Counted from the first letter of the stretch, positions 1-7,125 are shown. The stretch: DNA of 64,000 nt from Anaerobacillus arseniciselenatis (GCF_001865995.1 NZ_MLQQ01000058.1:1-64000), one strand, 5' to 3'. Notes: generated from the sequence alone by a model not told the origin. Made by a program: numbers and translations.

Positions 1-127
1 GGAAGTTTGCCGCTCGCTTCCTTCAGATTTCACGTCGCCGTGAACACCCTTGCGTTAAGCTAACCGTTACTTCTGCCTTCACGGCTCGGGACTTTCACCC
101 TAGAGATTGCACCCATGCTGGGCACAC
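1..127 (-). mobile_element. Group II intron, 5' part (class C type)
   Basis: Read on the minus strand, the intron starts at 127 with GTGTGCCC, matching the GUGYG start of group II introns. It continues with the domain-I pattern I recognise from Bacillaceae introns: GGGTGCAATCTCTAGGGTG, GAAAGTCCCGAGCCGTGAAG, then TTAGCTTAACGCAAGGGTG. Only the first 127 nt are inside the window, so the reverse transcriptase/maturase would lie to the left. The insertion point is immediately behind the stem-loop terminator of sigK, the target preference known for class C introns. The subclass is inferred from that placement and from likeness to the B. halodurans intron. Confidence 0.82.
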
Positions 128-131
128 AATA

Positions 132-160
132 AAAAGAGCCGCCAACCCGACGGCTCTTTT
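132..160 (-). terminator. Rho-independent terminator of sigK
   Basis: Perfect 10-bp stem (132-141 with 151-160) and 9-nt loop, followed on the minus strand by a T-rich tract. It ends the sigK C-terminal half (stop at 170) and was probably the insertion target of the adjacent intron. Confidence 0.85.
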
Positions 161-169
161 ACAGTTTTA

Positions 170-460
170 TTATTTTTTCCCTTTCTGACTTTGCTTATAA
201 AATTCATGAAACAACTTCATTAGGGCTCTTTTTTCAATTCTTGAAACGTAGCTTCTGGAAATACCTAATTCCTTCGCGATTTCACGCTGTGTTCGTTCTT
301 TTTTATTATCAAGTCCGAACCTGCCGATAATGACTTCCTTCTCCCTGCCGTCTAAAATATGGATATATTCATACACTTGTTTCTTTTCCATTTTAAGCTG
401 GATCGTATCAACAACGTCTTGTGTATCTGCTTGTAAAACATCGATAAGAGTGATTTCATT
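170..460 (-). CDS. sigK: RNA polymerase sigma-K factor, C-terminal half (spoIIIC-like)
   Basis: Encodes sigma region 4 of the late mother-cell sigma factor SigK, including the -35-binding helix-turn-helix ([20 protein letters not shown]). The first ATG at 391 is internal. The frame reads upstream through [20 protein letters not shown] and NE at 455-460, matching the middle of SigK, then runs into element DNA with a stop further upstream. It therefore has no start of its own here. It is the 3' part of a gene split by the 24.26-kb element; the 5' part is at 24,700-25,137. Joined at the shared GAA codon, the product would be about 236 residues, close to B. subtilis pro-SigK (241). Confidence 0.93.
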   Translation of the reverse strand, partial: NEITLIDVLQADTQDVVDTIQLKMEKKQVYEYIHILDGREKEVIIGRFGLDNKKERTQREIAKELGISRSYVSRIEKRALMKLFHEFYKQSQKGKK

Positions 461-480
461 GACATCATGATGTTATCGGT
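455..480. other. Attachment site at the left end of the sigK element
   Basis: On the minus strand the chromosomal side reads AATGAAATCACT (sigK codons N-E-I-T). The element side holds an arm whose plus-strand form is TCATGATGTTATCGGT (465-480). That arm is repeated in inverted orientation at the other end (24,690-24,705) with one mismatch, as expected for the two half-arms of a large serine recombinase phage site. The shared crossover region is the GAA codon (plus strand TTC at 455-457). Confidence 0.82.
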
Positions 481-509
481 TTTTCTAATAACAATTTATT
501 TACTTAATA

Positions 510-782
510 TTATACTAATAATAACACTGAAATTGTTGTCACAAAAACCGCAACAAATACTTTTTCTCCAGAAGTAAAGGCTGCTTCTTTCACTTTGTAC
601 GTACCGTATGAACCTCTAACTTTAATTATTTTTATTGGTCTATCCGATTTTAATTGTAACGCCTCCTGATTGTTTATATACTCTCTTTTGATAAATCTCC
701 CCATTGTGTCTCTCGGTTGATCGGTGTCTTGCTGTAGCTGATCCACCTGGTCGTTCAGTGAATACCTCTTTACTTTCGCCAT
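510..782 (-). CDS. Small protein with C-terminal membrane helix
   Basis: 90 residues, unknown function. The N-terminal two thirds is polar and charged; the end (VFVAVFVTTISVLLLV) is one hydrophobic helix, so the protein is probably tail-anchored. A strong GGAGAG ribosome site lies about 7 nt before the ATG. Its first half overlaps the 3' part of the upstream gene (640-1035) in another frame. It is the last gene before the left attachment site. No homologue recognised. Confidence 0.6.
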   Translation of the reverse strand: MAKVKRYSLNDQVDQLQQDTDQPRDTMGRFIKREYINNQEALQLKSDRPIKIIKVRGSYGTYKVKEAAFTSGEKVFVAVFVTTISVLLLV

Positions 783-1035
783 TGACGTCCCTCTCCTCCC
801 CTCTTTTAAGAAATGTTTGCTCCATCCATAAACCGTGCTCCGTCACTTCCCAGGAAGCTTGAGGGAGTGTGGACGTCATATGCTTTTTAATTTGATGTTG
901 AAACAATGGACTAAATGGAGCTGCAAAAAGTGCGAGCCTTATTATTTGATTCCGATCTAAACTTGTAGCTTTAAAAATTTCATCTACATACTCTTTAAAA
1001 CGATCATCATATCGAACGGTTGGACGATAAACCAT
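640..1035 (-). CDS. Hypothetical protein, possibly ribbon-helix-helix-like N-terminus
   Basis: 131 residues. The first 60 residues (MVYRPTVRYDDRFKEYVDEI then a helix and RNQIIRLALF) resemble a small ribbon-helix-helix DNA-binding layout, but this is only a resemblance. Its ATG overlaps the stop of the 39-codon gene upstream (TAATG), which supports the start by translational coupling. The last 45 residues are low-complexity and rich in R, E and T, and overlap the next gene by 143 nt in another frame. The true stop is as given, but the C-terminus may carry no function. Confidence 0.55.
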   Translation of the reverse strand: MVYRPTVRYDDRFKEYVDEIFKATSLDRNQIIRLALFAAPFSPLFQHQIKKHMTSTLPQASWEVTEHGLWMEQTFLKRGEERDVNGESKEVFTERPGGSATARHRSTERHNGEIYQKRVYKQSGGVTIKIG

Positions 1036-1154
1036 TACCTAGACGTCACCACCTTTTTCTCCTGGTAAATAATCTCTTCAAGCTTCATTTTACCTTCATT
1101 TGTTAAGTAGACGTCCTTACTCTCCAATAATAATATAGCCATTTCCTTTGTCAT
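1035..1154 (-). CDS. 39-residue hypothetical protein
   Basis: Short gene with a strong AAGGAGG ribosome site 7 nt before its ATG (1154); the protein starts MTKEMAILLLESKDVYLTNE. Its stop overlaps the start of the next gene (TAATG). It leads a three-gene minus-strand unit divergent from the Xre-type regulator at 1305. The fold (two short helices) could be a truncated winged-helix, but this cannot be settled by eye. Confidence 0.6.
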   Translation of the reverse strand: MTKEMAILLLESKDVYLTNEGKMKLEEIIYQEKKVVTSR

Positions 1155-1219
1155 ATCGCATTCCTCCTTGTTGTTTGACGCCTTGTTGACGTCCTTGATA
1201 AAGCATATTAACTAAGGCT

Positions 1220-1234
1220 TGTACAATATGTACA
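1220..1234. promoter_or_regulatory. Palindromic operator candidate between divergent genes
   Basis: TGTACAATATGTACA has two TGTACA arms around a 3-nt centre. A related AAAATGTACTTTTT lies at 1252-1265. Both sit between the minus-strand unit (starting at 1154) and the plus-strand Xre-type gene (1305). A likely binding site for that regulator; the partner is inferred from position only. Confidence 0.5.
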
Positions 1235-1304
1235 TTTTTTTCCCTAGTTTAAAAAATGTACTTTTTGGACACGCTTGTAATAAAAATTTTAGAGGTGTTG
1301 AGTT

Positions 1305-1526
1305 ATGTTTGGATTAGGTAAACCAAGAACAAAGTTTGGAAAGTGGATTGATAAACATGGGATCAAACAAATTGACTTAGAGAAGAAGACAAAGTTAAGC
1401 AGAGGCGTGATCAGTAGGTTATGCAATGAAAAAGATCATGAGCCAACTTATAGAACCGTTACCAAAGTGAAAAAGGCTCTGAAGGAGTTGGGGCATGATC
1501 TAGATGAAAATAAAATTAGAAATTAA
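1305..1526 (+). CDS. Small Xre-family helix-turn-helix regulator
   Basis: 73 residues, almost entirely one Xre/Cro-type domain: KHGIKQIDLEKKTKLSRGVI forms the helix-turn-helix, followed by SRLCNEKDHEPTYRTVTKVK. Ribosome site AGAGGTG lies 7 nt before the ATG. It probably represses its own promoter and the divergent three-gene unit through the palindrome at 1220-1234. It is separate from the ImmR-type switch at 19.2 kb, so the element has at least three Xre-type proteins. Confidence 0.85.
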   Translation: MFGLGKPRTKFGKWIDKHGIKQIDLEKKTKLSRGVISRLCNEKDHEPTYRTVTKVKKALKELGHDLDENKIRN

Positions 1527-1595
1527 ATTAATACCTTTTCACGTTAACATCCTACCGTAATATTGGTATAATTACCAAAAAAGGGGTGTAGGATT

Positions 1596-2471
1596 ATGTT
1601 GAATGCTGACGATAAATTACAACTAGAAAATAAGTTTCCAGAATTAAAGATTAAATTGGAACAACCTACTGTTGATAATACGTATATAACAATTTCAAAT
1701 TTAAAGGGAAATAAGAACTTAGAACTACTACTTGGTGATAATGAAGATTTTGATTCTGTTAATTCTTTACCATTAACTGAGTTGATTTTTTTAGAGGATT
1801 TTATTGGTATTTATTATGAAAACCAATTAGAAATTGCAATACGTGGAATAGACAACATTTCTCGTGGAAGGTTATTTAGTTTTGAGAGAAATAATAAAGA
1901 AATAAAAATTACTATGAGCTTTAAACAAAAGAAAATAGAGGCTATATTATCTACTATGGAACAAACATATATTAGCAGAATCCAAACACTTTTAAGTACT
2001 AATGGTAGAAGAAGTTCAAGTCCAACACTTATCATTAAAAATATAACTGAAAAAGATTTGAGTGAGATTAGAAAACTATTGAACTGCATTTCTTTTGATT
2101 TAAATTTCAACTTTGGAATTATGGTTGATTCCGTCGATTATAACCCTCAATTTGGACTTTTTAAAAGGCCTAGAAAAATGCCTGAATACAATGAATTGAC
2201 TCTTACATATAAGACATACCAACCAGAATTAATAGAATATTATAAAATAGCTAAACAAATGACCTATTTACCTTTTAAATACTTATGTTACTTTCATATA
2301 ATTGAATTTTTTATGGACAAGAGTTCTTATTTAGAAGCAAAAGAAAAACTAAAATACATTATCTCGAGACCTGACTTTCATTATAATATGGATGAGTATA
2401 TTTCAAATGTCGTTAATAACTTGAAAGAAGAAGTTGCCAACAACATAATAATAAAATCTTCAACGTTATAA
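1596..2471 (+). CDS. Hypothetical accessory protein
   Basis: 291 residues, no recognised domain, no signal peptide or membrane helix. Ribosome site AAAGGGGTG lies 8 nt before the ATG. The first half looks like alternating strands and helices (FLEDFIGIYYENQLEIAIRG). The second half is helical, with aromatic-rich YYKIAKQMTYLPFKYLCYFH (about 220-239) resembling helical HEPN-like or abortive-infection proteins only in general character. It is a lone AT-rich gene next to a resolvase in the end-proximal accessory zone, where prophages often carry host-benefit genes. It has its own terminator. Function unknown. Confidence 0.75.
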   Translation: MLNADDKLQLENKFPELKIKLEQPTVDNTYITISNLKGNKNLELLLGDNEDFDSVNSLPLTELIFLEDFIGIYYENQLEIAIRGIDNISRGRLFSFERNNKEIKITMSFKQKKIEAILSTMEQTYISRIQTLLSTNGRRSSSPTLIIKNITEKDLSEIRKLLNCISFDLNFNFGIMVDSVDYNPQFGLFKRPRKMPEYNELTLTYKTYQPELIEYYKIAKQMTYLPFKYLCYFHIIEFFMDKSSYLEAKEKLKYIISRPDFHYNMDEYISNVVNNLKEEVANNIIIKSSTL

Positions 2472-2481
2472 ATTAAGGTTT

Positions 2482-2521
2482 AGGGAAAACATAGTGTAGT
2501 AAATTTATGTTTTCCCTTTTT
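2482..2521 (+). terminator. Terminator of the 1596-2471 gene
   Basis: Perfect 12-bp stem (2482-2493 with 2506-2517, AGGGAAAACATA) followed by a T run on the plus strand. With A-rich flanks it may also serve the convergent resolvase gene. Confidence 0.85.
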
Positions 2522-2537
2522 TAAATAAAAAAGAGAA

Positions 2538-3083
2538 TTAAGGTTTTAATCCTCGATACAACGTACTACTCGAAACCCCGGTGGCATCGGTAATTTCAGC
2601 AATCGTAAACTGCTTTGTTGAATACATTTTCAATGCTTGTTCAACTTTTTTAGAGTTCTTCTTTGGACGTCCACCTTTTCGCCCTCTTACTCTTGCAGCT
2701 TCAAGACCTGATTTTGTCCGTTCCCTTATCATATCTCTTTCTAGTTCCGCCAAGACCGATAACATCCGAAACATAGCTTTTCCCATTGGTGTTGTCGTAT
2801 CAATATTGTCCTGGATGCTTATTAGCTCTACGCCAAGTTCTTCTAATTGCTCTGCTACTTTTAACAGTTTAAGAGTAGATCGGGCTAGTCGATCCAATTT
2901 ATAAACAACAAACTTATCACCTTCACGTAACGTTTCTAATGCTCGATTCAACTGCTCACGATCATCTTTTGCTCCTGTTACTTTCTCTTTGTAAATACGC
3001 ACACAACCTGCTTTATTTAATGCATCTAACTGTATGTTAAATGATTGATCTTTCGTACTTACTCTTGCATATCCTATTATCAT
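2538..3083 (-). CDS. Small serine recombinase (resolvase/invertase family)
   Basis: 181 residues, the full length for the Tn3 resolvase/Pin group. The catalytic N-terminal domain has YARVSTKDQ (nucleophile Ser9) and DREQLNRALETLREGD, then VVYKLDRLARS with its conserved arginines. The E-helix is followed by a GGRPKK hinge and a C-terminal helix-turn-helix ending GVSSSTLYRGLKP. It performs site-specific strand exchange, by resolution or inversion. It is distinct from the large recombinase at 23.1 kb, so it is unlikely to excise the element; multimer resolution or an invertible segment is more plausible. No obvious invertible repeat pair was found beside it. Confidence 0.93.
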   Translation of the reverse strand: MIIGYARVSTKDQSFNIQLDALNKAGCVRIYKEKVTGAKDDREQLNRALETLREGDKFVVYKLDRLARSTLKLLKVAEQLEELGVELISIQDNIDTTTPMGKAMFRMLSVLAELERDMIRERTKSGLEAARVRGRKGGRPKKNSKKVEQALKMYSTKQFTIAEITDATGVSSSTLYRGLKP

Positions 3084-3193
3084 TTTTTCACCTACTTAAA
3101 TATACAGTATATATATCATTTCTAATTTTGTACTGAACAGACAGTAATTTGTAGTATACTATTTTTAATATTAAATAAAGGGTGAGTAATTTT

Positions 3194-3448
3194 ATGAGTA
3201 AAAAAGAATACGTAAAAAGTAATTTAATTTCTATGGATCCTTCTACTGGTAATATTTCAATGAAAGTAGATTTTGAAGGATTATCAAAAATTCCATTTTC
3301 AAACGATGATTTAAAAGTTGAGATTATCCTTTCTTTACTAAATTCAATCGATTATAAGAATTATGTTGAGAATGATATGCATAATGAGGCATATCAATCA
3401 TTTGAAAAAATAATTGAAGCTGCAAATACCGCTTTTGGAATTGAATAG
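3194..3448 (+). CDS. 84-residue hypothetical protein
   Basis: Acidic small protein of unknown function. The ATG at 3194 lies 8 nt behind AAAGGGTGAG and is preferred over the in-frame GTG at 3182, which overlaps that ribosome site. No membrane helix or cysteines. It is divergent from the resolvase gene, with a TATACT -10-like sequence in the gap (about 3157). It faces into the large hairpin at 3506-3560. Confidence 0.65.
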   Translation: MSKKEYVKSNLISMDPSTGNISMKVDFEGLSKIPFSNDDLKVEIILSLLNSIDYKNYVENDMHNEAYQSFEKIIEAANTAFGIE

Positions 3449-3505
3449 TAAGTCATTTTCCTTTAATCGTACCTTTTTAACAATTTAATTATGACAATGA
3501 GTTTT

Positions 3506-3560
3506 GGGAAGGTTTTTGCAAGAAAAAAGGGCAATTATCGCCCTGCTTTCAAACCTTCCC
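3506..3560 (-). terminator. Nested hairpin terminator at the end of the morphogenesis operon
   Basis: The outer 10-bp stem (GGGAAGGTTT at 3506-3515 with 3551-3560) encloses a second hairpin (AGGGC/GCCCT around 3528-3544). On the minus strand the inner hairpin is followed by TTTTTT, a rho-independent terminator for the minus-strand operon ending at 3579. The long outer stem is more than a terminator needs (see findings). Confidence 0.75.
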
Positions 3561-3578
3561 ATAAACGGTGGTTTTTGA

Positions 3579-3917
3579 TTAGACTGCAACAAGCAGCATG
3601 TTATTAATAACTTTTAAGCTGTTAAGCGCTTCTGACTCTTGGTTATGTTCTTCGTTAAATTCCTTTTCAAGCTCTCCAATGTACCAAGGTATGAACGTTT
3701 GTAAAAATTCTATTTCTGCATGATCTAGTTCTAATTCATGAATTTCCTGTTCATCATCTATTTGCTGTATTTTTTCTAGAATTTGATCATATGTTTTCAT
3801 CGTTGCTTTAGCTTCTTGGCGATCGTTCTTTTTCTTTAATCCTTTTTTAGTCGGCTTCCTCATAATTGTCATGTGACAAAGTAATGCTGCTACTTCTTCA
3901 GATTTTAACCTCAACAT
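3579..3917 (-). CDS. Hypothetical protein, distal morphogenesis operon
   Basis: 112 residues, highly charged and helical (KTYDQILEKIQQIDDEQEIH). No membrane helix. AAGGAGATG ribosome site close to the ATG. Last gene of the minus-strand operon, followed by the nested terminator. Function unknown; position suggests an accessory or assembly role. Confidence 0.72.
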   Translation of the reverse strand: MLRLKSEEVAALLCHMTIMRKPTKKGLKKKNDRQEAKATMKTYDQILEKIQQIDDEQEIHELELDHAEIEFLQTFIPWYIGELEKEFNEEHNQESEALNSLKVINNMLLVAV

Positions 3918-3934
3918 TTTTTCATCTCCTTTTT

Positions 3935-4291
3935 TTATGAAGCAAGTCTATGATTTCTTACATTCTCTTCAAGATAGTTTTCAAGTTTTAGAATTTCATT
4001 TTCTGTCATTTCACGAAACTTCATCATAAAGTACGTTTTACCGACCACTTTAACCTTTCGATCTTCTGAATAGTCTCTACATCGTTTCCAGTGCATACAT
4101 ATTCTTGGTACTAGGATAAAACCTAATTTATTTGCTGCTTCTTCAACGGCTTCAAGTGCTTTATAAAAATAAAACTCATTCATCATTTTTGCGAACTTCA
4201 CCTTTGGCATTGATGGAAAGTTAAAAAGTAGTGAACGTGGATCTCTGTCTTTATAACCGTTCGGCACTAATGAAAGGTCTTCTCTTTTCAA
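3935..4291 (-). CDS. Hypothetical cytoplasmic protein downstream of the Zot-like ATPase
   Basis: 118 residues, mixed composition, no membrane segment or signal. Contains RICMHWKRCRDYSEDRK, with two cysteines 6 apart, not enough for a metal site. It begins inside the 3' end of the membrane protein gene 4251-4436 (41-nt overlap), so translation is probably coupled. No family recognised. Confidence 0.72.
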   Translation of the reverse strand: MKREDLSLVPNGYKDRDPRSLLFNFPSMPKVKFAKMMNEFYFYKALEAVEEAANKLGFILVPRICMHWKRCRDYSEDRKVKVVGKTYFMMKFREMTENEILKLENYLEENVRNHRLAS

Positions 4292-4436
4292 GTTTTTCAG
4301 CCCCTTCCAACCGTTTTTTCAATTGATTCTTTTTAAATTTTTCACTAATCATTACTATTATTTCATCAACAAGACTACTTAAAATACAAGCAATTAACGC
4401 AGCTACTAGAAGTGGAATGATAATAAAGTTAATCAA
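4251..4436 (-). CDS. Small one-helix membrane protein next to the Zot-like ATPase
   Basis: 61 residues: a hydrophobic N-terminal helix (INFIIIPLLVAALIACILSS), then a charged tail with KFKKNQLKKRLEGAEKLEKR. The start is TTG at 4436, overlapping the ATPase stop (TTGA), with GGAAGG about 9 nt upstream. Filamentous-phage pI proteins carry their ATPase domain and membrane helix in one chain. The ATPase here lacks a helix, so this coupled protein may supply the anchor. That role is inference. Confidence 0.68.
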   Translation of the reverse strand: MINFIIIPLLVAALIACILSSLVDEIIVMISEKFKKNQLKKRLEGAEKLEKRRPFISAERL

Positions 4437-5065
4437 CTTACTAGCACCTTCCTTTCTAAAGCTCTAGCTTTATTGTGCTCTTCTTCTAATTTCGCAAAAA
4501 ATTCTTGTCCCTGCTTCTCAGTACTAGGTAATGGAAATCCTTGCACCATTGCATACGTATCATAAAGCTTTTGTTTAAATACTTTTTTTGCCTTCCACAT
4601 CGGTAGAAACTGCTTATGCATAAACATACCTGTTTGAAAATCTGTAAAAATAATCGTAAAGCCTTTATCTCCTATTTTTCGAACATCTACAAGAACTTCT
4701 ACTATTTGTCTTATACGACTATCAACGTTGTAAATTGATGGACTGCAATACATTTGCACGCTCTTCATTTTCCTTACATACATCATTATTTCCGTTGCTA
4801 TTCCTTGACCGTATTTACTCCAACGTCTATTTGAGAAAGCCATTTGCGCTTCATCCCAGCAACAAATACTACCTTGTGCTTTTGCTACATCATACCAATC
4901 TGTAAAATGCGACATATCATGACTATCTTTTAATCCATAATTCGAAAAGAGTTTCACATCTCCACCATTCATCATTACTTTTTCTCGCCAATGATGAGCA
5001 AGCAGTGACATTAAAAAAGTTTTCCCACTACCCAAGGGACCTTGTATAAAAAAATGATGTGCCAT
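4433..5065 (-). CDS. Zot/pI-like assembly ATPase
   Basis: 210 residues. Walker A FIQGPLGSGKT (about 6-16). Walker B-like ICCWDEAQMAF followed by SNRRWSKYG (about 66-86), the layout of the Zot/pI family (P-loop, DEAQ-type Walker B, arginine a few residues on). In filamentous phages this ATPase drives virion extrusion through the membrane. The chain ends after about 200 residues without the usual membrane helix and extracytoplasmic tail. The start follows the stop of the 114-residue gene directly. The sequence is also related to the wider FtsK/HerA packaging ATPases; a DNA-packaging role in another virus type cannot be excluded. It is the key marker for the inovirus-like reading. Confidence 0.78.
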   Translation of the reverse strand: MAHHFFIQGPLGSGKTFLMSLLAHHWREKVMMNGGDVKLFSNYGLKDSHDMSHFTDWYDVAKAQGSICCWDEAQMAFSNRRWSKYGQGIATEIMMYVRKMKSVQMYCSPSIYNVDSRIRQIVEVLVDVRKIGDKGFTIIFTDFQTGMFMHKQFLPMWKAKKVFKQKLYDTYAMVQGFPLPSTEKQGQEFFAKLEEEHNKARALERKVLVS

Positions 5066-5410
5066 TTACTTTTCTCCTTTCCCTGCCTTTTCTGCCATTA
5101 CTATAGGCTTCGGTGGCTTCGGTATTAATGCTTCAATAGTGTCTAAATAGTAGGAAGGATCTGCAACTAATACTTTCCCTTCCATAATCATTTTGGTGAT
5201 TTCTTTATAAGGATCTCCTTCCGGATGAAGGTATTTGTTTTGCCCTAGTTGTTTTATAAAAATTAATGCTCTAATTTGCCATTCCTGAAGCTCTTGTGCA
5301 TTTGTCTTCATTTCTTCAAGCACTTGTTTTACATCACTGATATGGTGAACTGTTGGAAATAAATCATCACCGATAACAGATTGCAATTTTTCAGCGTTGT
5401 TATTTTGCAT
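5066..5410 (-). CDS. Hypothetical protein upstream of the Zot-like ATPase
   Basis: 114 residues, cytoplasmic, helical; no signal or membrane segment. Contains ISDVKQVLEEMKTNAQELQE and a proline-rich PKPPKPIVMAEKAGKGEK end. It sits immediately before the ATPase start (TAA then ATG), so the two are co-translated and may interact. No known family recognised. Confidence 0.72.
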   Translation of the reverse strand: MQNNNAEKLQSVIGDDLFPTVHHISDVKQVLEEMKTNAQELQEWQIRALIFIKQLGQNKYLHPEGDPYKEITKMIMEGKVLVADPSYYLDTIEALIPKPPKPIVMAEKAGKGEK

Positions 5411-5469
5411 TTAGATGGATTACCCCCTTACTTTCAAATTTCACTGCAAACGAGAAGCCGTTAGAAACA

Positions 5470-5622
5470 CTACTTTTCAATCTTGCTTACTATCTCATTA
5501 ACTTTCCCACGGACCAACTCAAACTGTGAATAAGAAACTACTTCATCAAGTTCAAATTGACAATTAACCATTTCTACCATGCCTTTTAGTTCATAAATTA
5601 ATGTTTTTAGTTGATCTTCCAT
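5470..5622 (-). CDS. 50-residue hypothetical protein
   Basis: Acidic helical peptide beginning MEDQLKTLIYELKGMVEMVN and ending VNEIVSKIEK. The start is one nucleotide after the stop of the upstream gene, with GGTCAGGTG just before it. The heptad-like L/I/M/V spacing suggests a short coiled coil. Unknown function; operon position supports it as a real gene. Confidence 0.65.
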   Translation of the reverse strand: MEDQLKTLIYELKGMVEMVNCQFELDEVVSYSQFELVRGKVNEIVSKIEK

Positions 5623-5623
5623 T

Positions 5624-6013
5624 TTACGCACCTGACCCGCAACTAGTTAGTACAAATCCGAAAATAGCAACTCCTAGTAACACCATTAGACCAATCTTTG
5701 TAAAATCTATTCCCGTATCTTCAACTGGCGGCTTGTACTTTGTAATTTGCGTTAATACTAAGTTCTTTTCAAGCTGTGCAAGACGCTTCGTCTCAGTTAC
5801 TGATTGAGAAGGCGCACGATAAAAGAAGTTCCGCCCCTCTGAACTATTCGTGACAACACAATCTCTACTAGGTACTTTATACATTCCTACAACAGTAACG
5901 CTTTCCGTATCTATATCTGTAATTCGTTGAATATCACTCGTTTTTGCTTCATCGTCAAAAACGATTAGAACGTCATTCGTTTCTTCCAACTCTTCTTTTT
6001 TTCTTTTAAACAT
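5624..6013 (-). CDS. Hypothetical protein with C-terminal membrane helix
   Basis: 129 residues. A soluble strand-rich N-terminal domain (NDVLIVFDDEAKTSDIQRIT ... VTVVGMYKVPSRDCVV) is followed by a membrane helix near the end (IGLMVLLGVAIFGFVLTSCG). Tail-anchored layout. It starts directly behind the stop of the 45-codon gene (TAAATG). In the morphogenesis operon, so possibly an assembly or minor structural protein. Confidence 0.7.
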   Translation of the reverse strand: MFKRKKEELEETNDVLIVFDDEAKTSDIQRITDIDTESVTVVGMYKVPSRDCVVTNSSEGRNFFYRAPSQSVTETKRLAQLEKNLVLTQITKYKPPVEDTGIDFTKIGLMVLLGVAIFGFVLTSCGSGA

Positions 6014-6151
6014 TTAAACAACCGCCTTTCTTTTCGGACTACTTTTCCGTTTTGATCTCTGGACAATCTTCCACCCAAGGAAAGCAATTGTTCCTACACC
6101 AGCAGCTCCCCCGGCACCAATAAAATAAAAATAAATAAAAACATCTACCAA
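6014..6151 (-). CDS. Tiny one-helix membrane protein with basic tail
   Basis: 45 residues from a TTG start at 6151, which overlaps the end of the 91-codon gene; its stop is followed directly by the next ATG (TAAATG). A glycine/alanine-rich hydrophobic helix (FIGAGGAAGVGTIAFLGW) is followed by a strongly basic tail (KIVQRSKRKSSPKRKAVV). Single helix, small residues and positive C-terminus are the hallmarks of filamentous-phage coat proteins, so it may be a minor coat component. The TTG start is chosen from tight operon spacing. Confidence 0.6.
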   Translation of the reverse strand: MVDVFIYFYFIGAGGAAGVGTIAFLGWKIVQRSKRKSSPKRKAVV

Positions 6152-6420
6152 AACTTCACACCGTCCTTTTTCGCATAGTAAAGCCTCATAATCGACCTAA
6201 ACATAAATATTGAGCCAATTACGACCATTGATGTCATAAGTGAATAGACCACTAACTGCCATTCAAAAGGCATATCTGCAAATACAGACAAATATTGACC
6301 AACATTTAACCCTTGTGCTGTAACTAAACTAACTACTTGTAACCGTTCAATCGCCATATCTAAAAACGCATGGAAAGGAGAAAAAATACCATCAATCCAA
6401 GAGACTAATCTTTCTTTCAA
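6145..6420 (-). CDS. Two-helix membrane protein, morphogenesis operon
   Basis: About 91 residues from TTG at 6420, chosen because GGGAGGGG lies 6 nt upstream and because longer forms overlap the previous gene. A central amphipathic stretch (LDMAIERLQVVSLVTAQGLN) and a clear membrane helix (LVVYSLMTSMVVIGSIFMF) are followed by a basic end (RSIMRLYYAKKDGVKFW). Its size and position resemble the pVI/DUF2523-type minor coat proteins of filamentous phages, but I see no decisive motif. Confidence 0.65.
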   Translation of the reverse strand: MKERLVSWIDGIFSPFHAFLDMAIERLQVVSLVTAQGLNVGQYLSVFADMPFEWQLVVYSLMTSMVVIGSIFMFRSIMRLYYAKKDGVKFW

Positions 6421-6421
6421 T

Positions 6422-6967
6422 TTAATCCCCTCCCACACGAATATTAGATAGTAGTTTAATAGATTGAATTGCTGTGAACAGCCATATACCAAAAAGTAAA
6501 ATATAAGCAATTACATTTAATTGCATCGGTTCTAATGCAGTGAAAATTTGGCTAATCATTTCACTGTATCCATGACCACTACTTTGTTGTGGTGTGTAAC
6601 TTAAACTCGATAAGGTTTGTCCTAAACCGACAAAAAAACTAATAATTAACTTAGCTAACTCGTAAAATATTTGAAAAATTTTAACCGCAATTAAACCGAT
6701 TTGGAATAGGAAATACAAAAGACCATGTATCAATGCATAAATAACTTCAAAGAATGCTAGAAGTAGATTAAGTAATGTAAAAAACAAATCTTTTAACAAA
6801 TCACCTAGCCAAATGATCGCATCCCATATAAGTTGACCAAGCCACGAAAAAAATCTAGCAATTTGCCCACCAAGCCATTGTATTCCATCCCATATAACAG
6901 AAAATAACCTGCCAAAGGTCGTACTAAATATTCCTGCAATGATCATTGAACTGATCAGTATTTCCAT
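6422..6967 (-). CDS. Multi-helix membrane protein
   Basis: 181 residues, very hydrophobic and tryptophan-rich: repeated segments such as WDGIQWLGGQIARFFSWLGQ and WDAIIWLGDLLKDLFFTLLN, then several helices up to about residue 120, a polar loop, and a final helix (NVIAYILLFGIWLFTAIQSI). The ATG at 6967 overlaps the stop of the 52-codon gene (TGATG). The amphipathic Trp-rich repeats are unusual. A membrane-bound virion end protein or assembly channel is possible; function unknown. Confidence 0.7.
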   Translation of the reverse strand: MEILISSMIIAGIFSTTFGRLFSVIWDGIQWLGGQIARFFSWLGQLIWDAIIWLGDLLKDLFFTLLNLLLAFFEVIYALIHGLLYFLFQIGLIAVKIFQIFYELAKLIISFFVGLGQTLSSLSYTPQQSSGHGYSEMISQIFTALEPMQLNVIAYILLFGIWLFTAIQSIKLLSNIRVGGD

Positions 6968-7125
6968 CAATAACGCCTTCTTCTAGTTTCCATTGATTTG
7001 AATAGTAGATCAATTAAGCGGTCAGTAAATAAAATGACCATGAAAAGGAACAGCAAAGGAATAAGGTAAGGAAAAAGATCCATGAACACGACATTTAATA
7101 CATTTTCTAAAATCACTGTATTCAT
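6967..7125 (-). CDS. 52-residue one-helix membrane protein
   Basis: Starts ATG at 7125 behind GAGGAGG; the ATGA overlaps the stop of the 695-codon gene. Sequence MNTVILENVLNVVFMDLFPY, a hydrophobic helix (LIPLLFLFMVILF), then a basic end finishing METRRRRY. Typical of the small membrane proteins of this operon; probably a minor coat or assembly protein by context. Confidence 0.7.
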   Translation of the reverse strand: MNTVILENVLNVVFMDLFPYLIPLLFLFMVILFTDRLIDLLFKSMETRRRRY

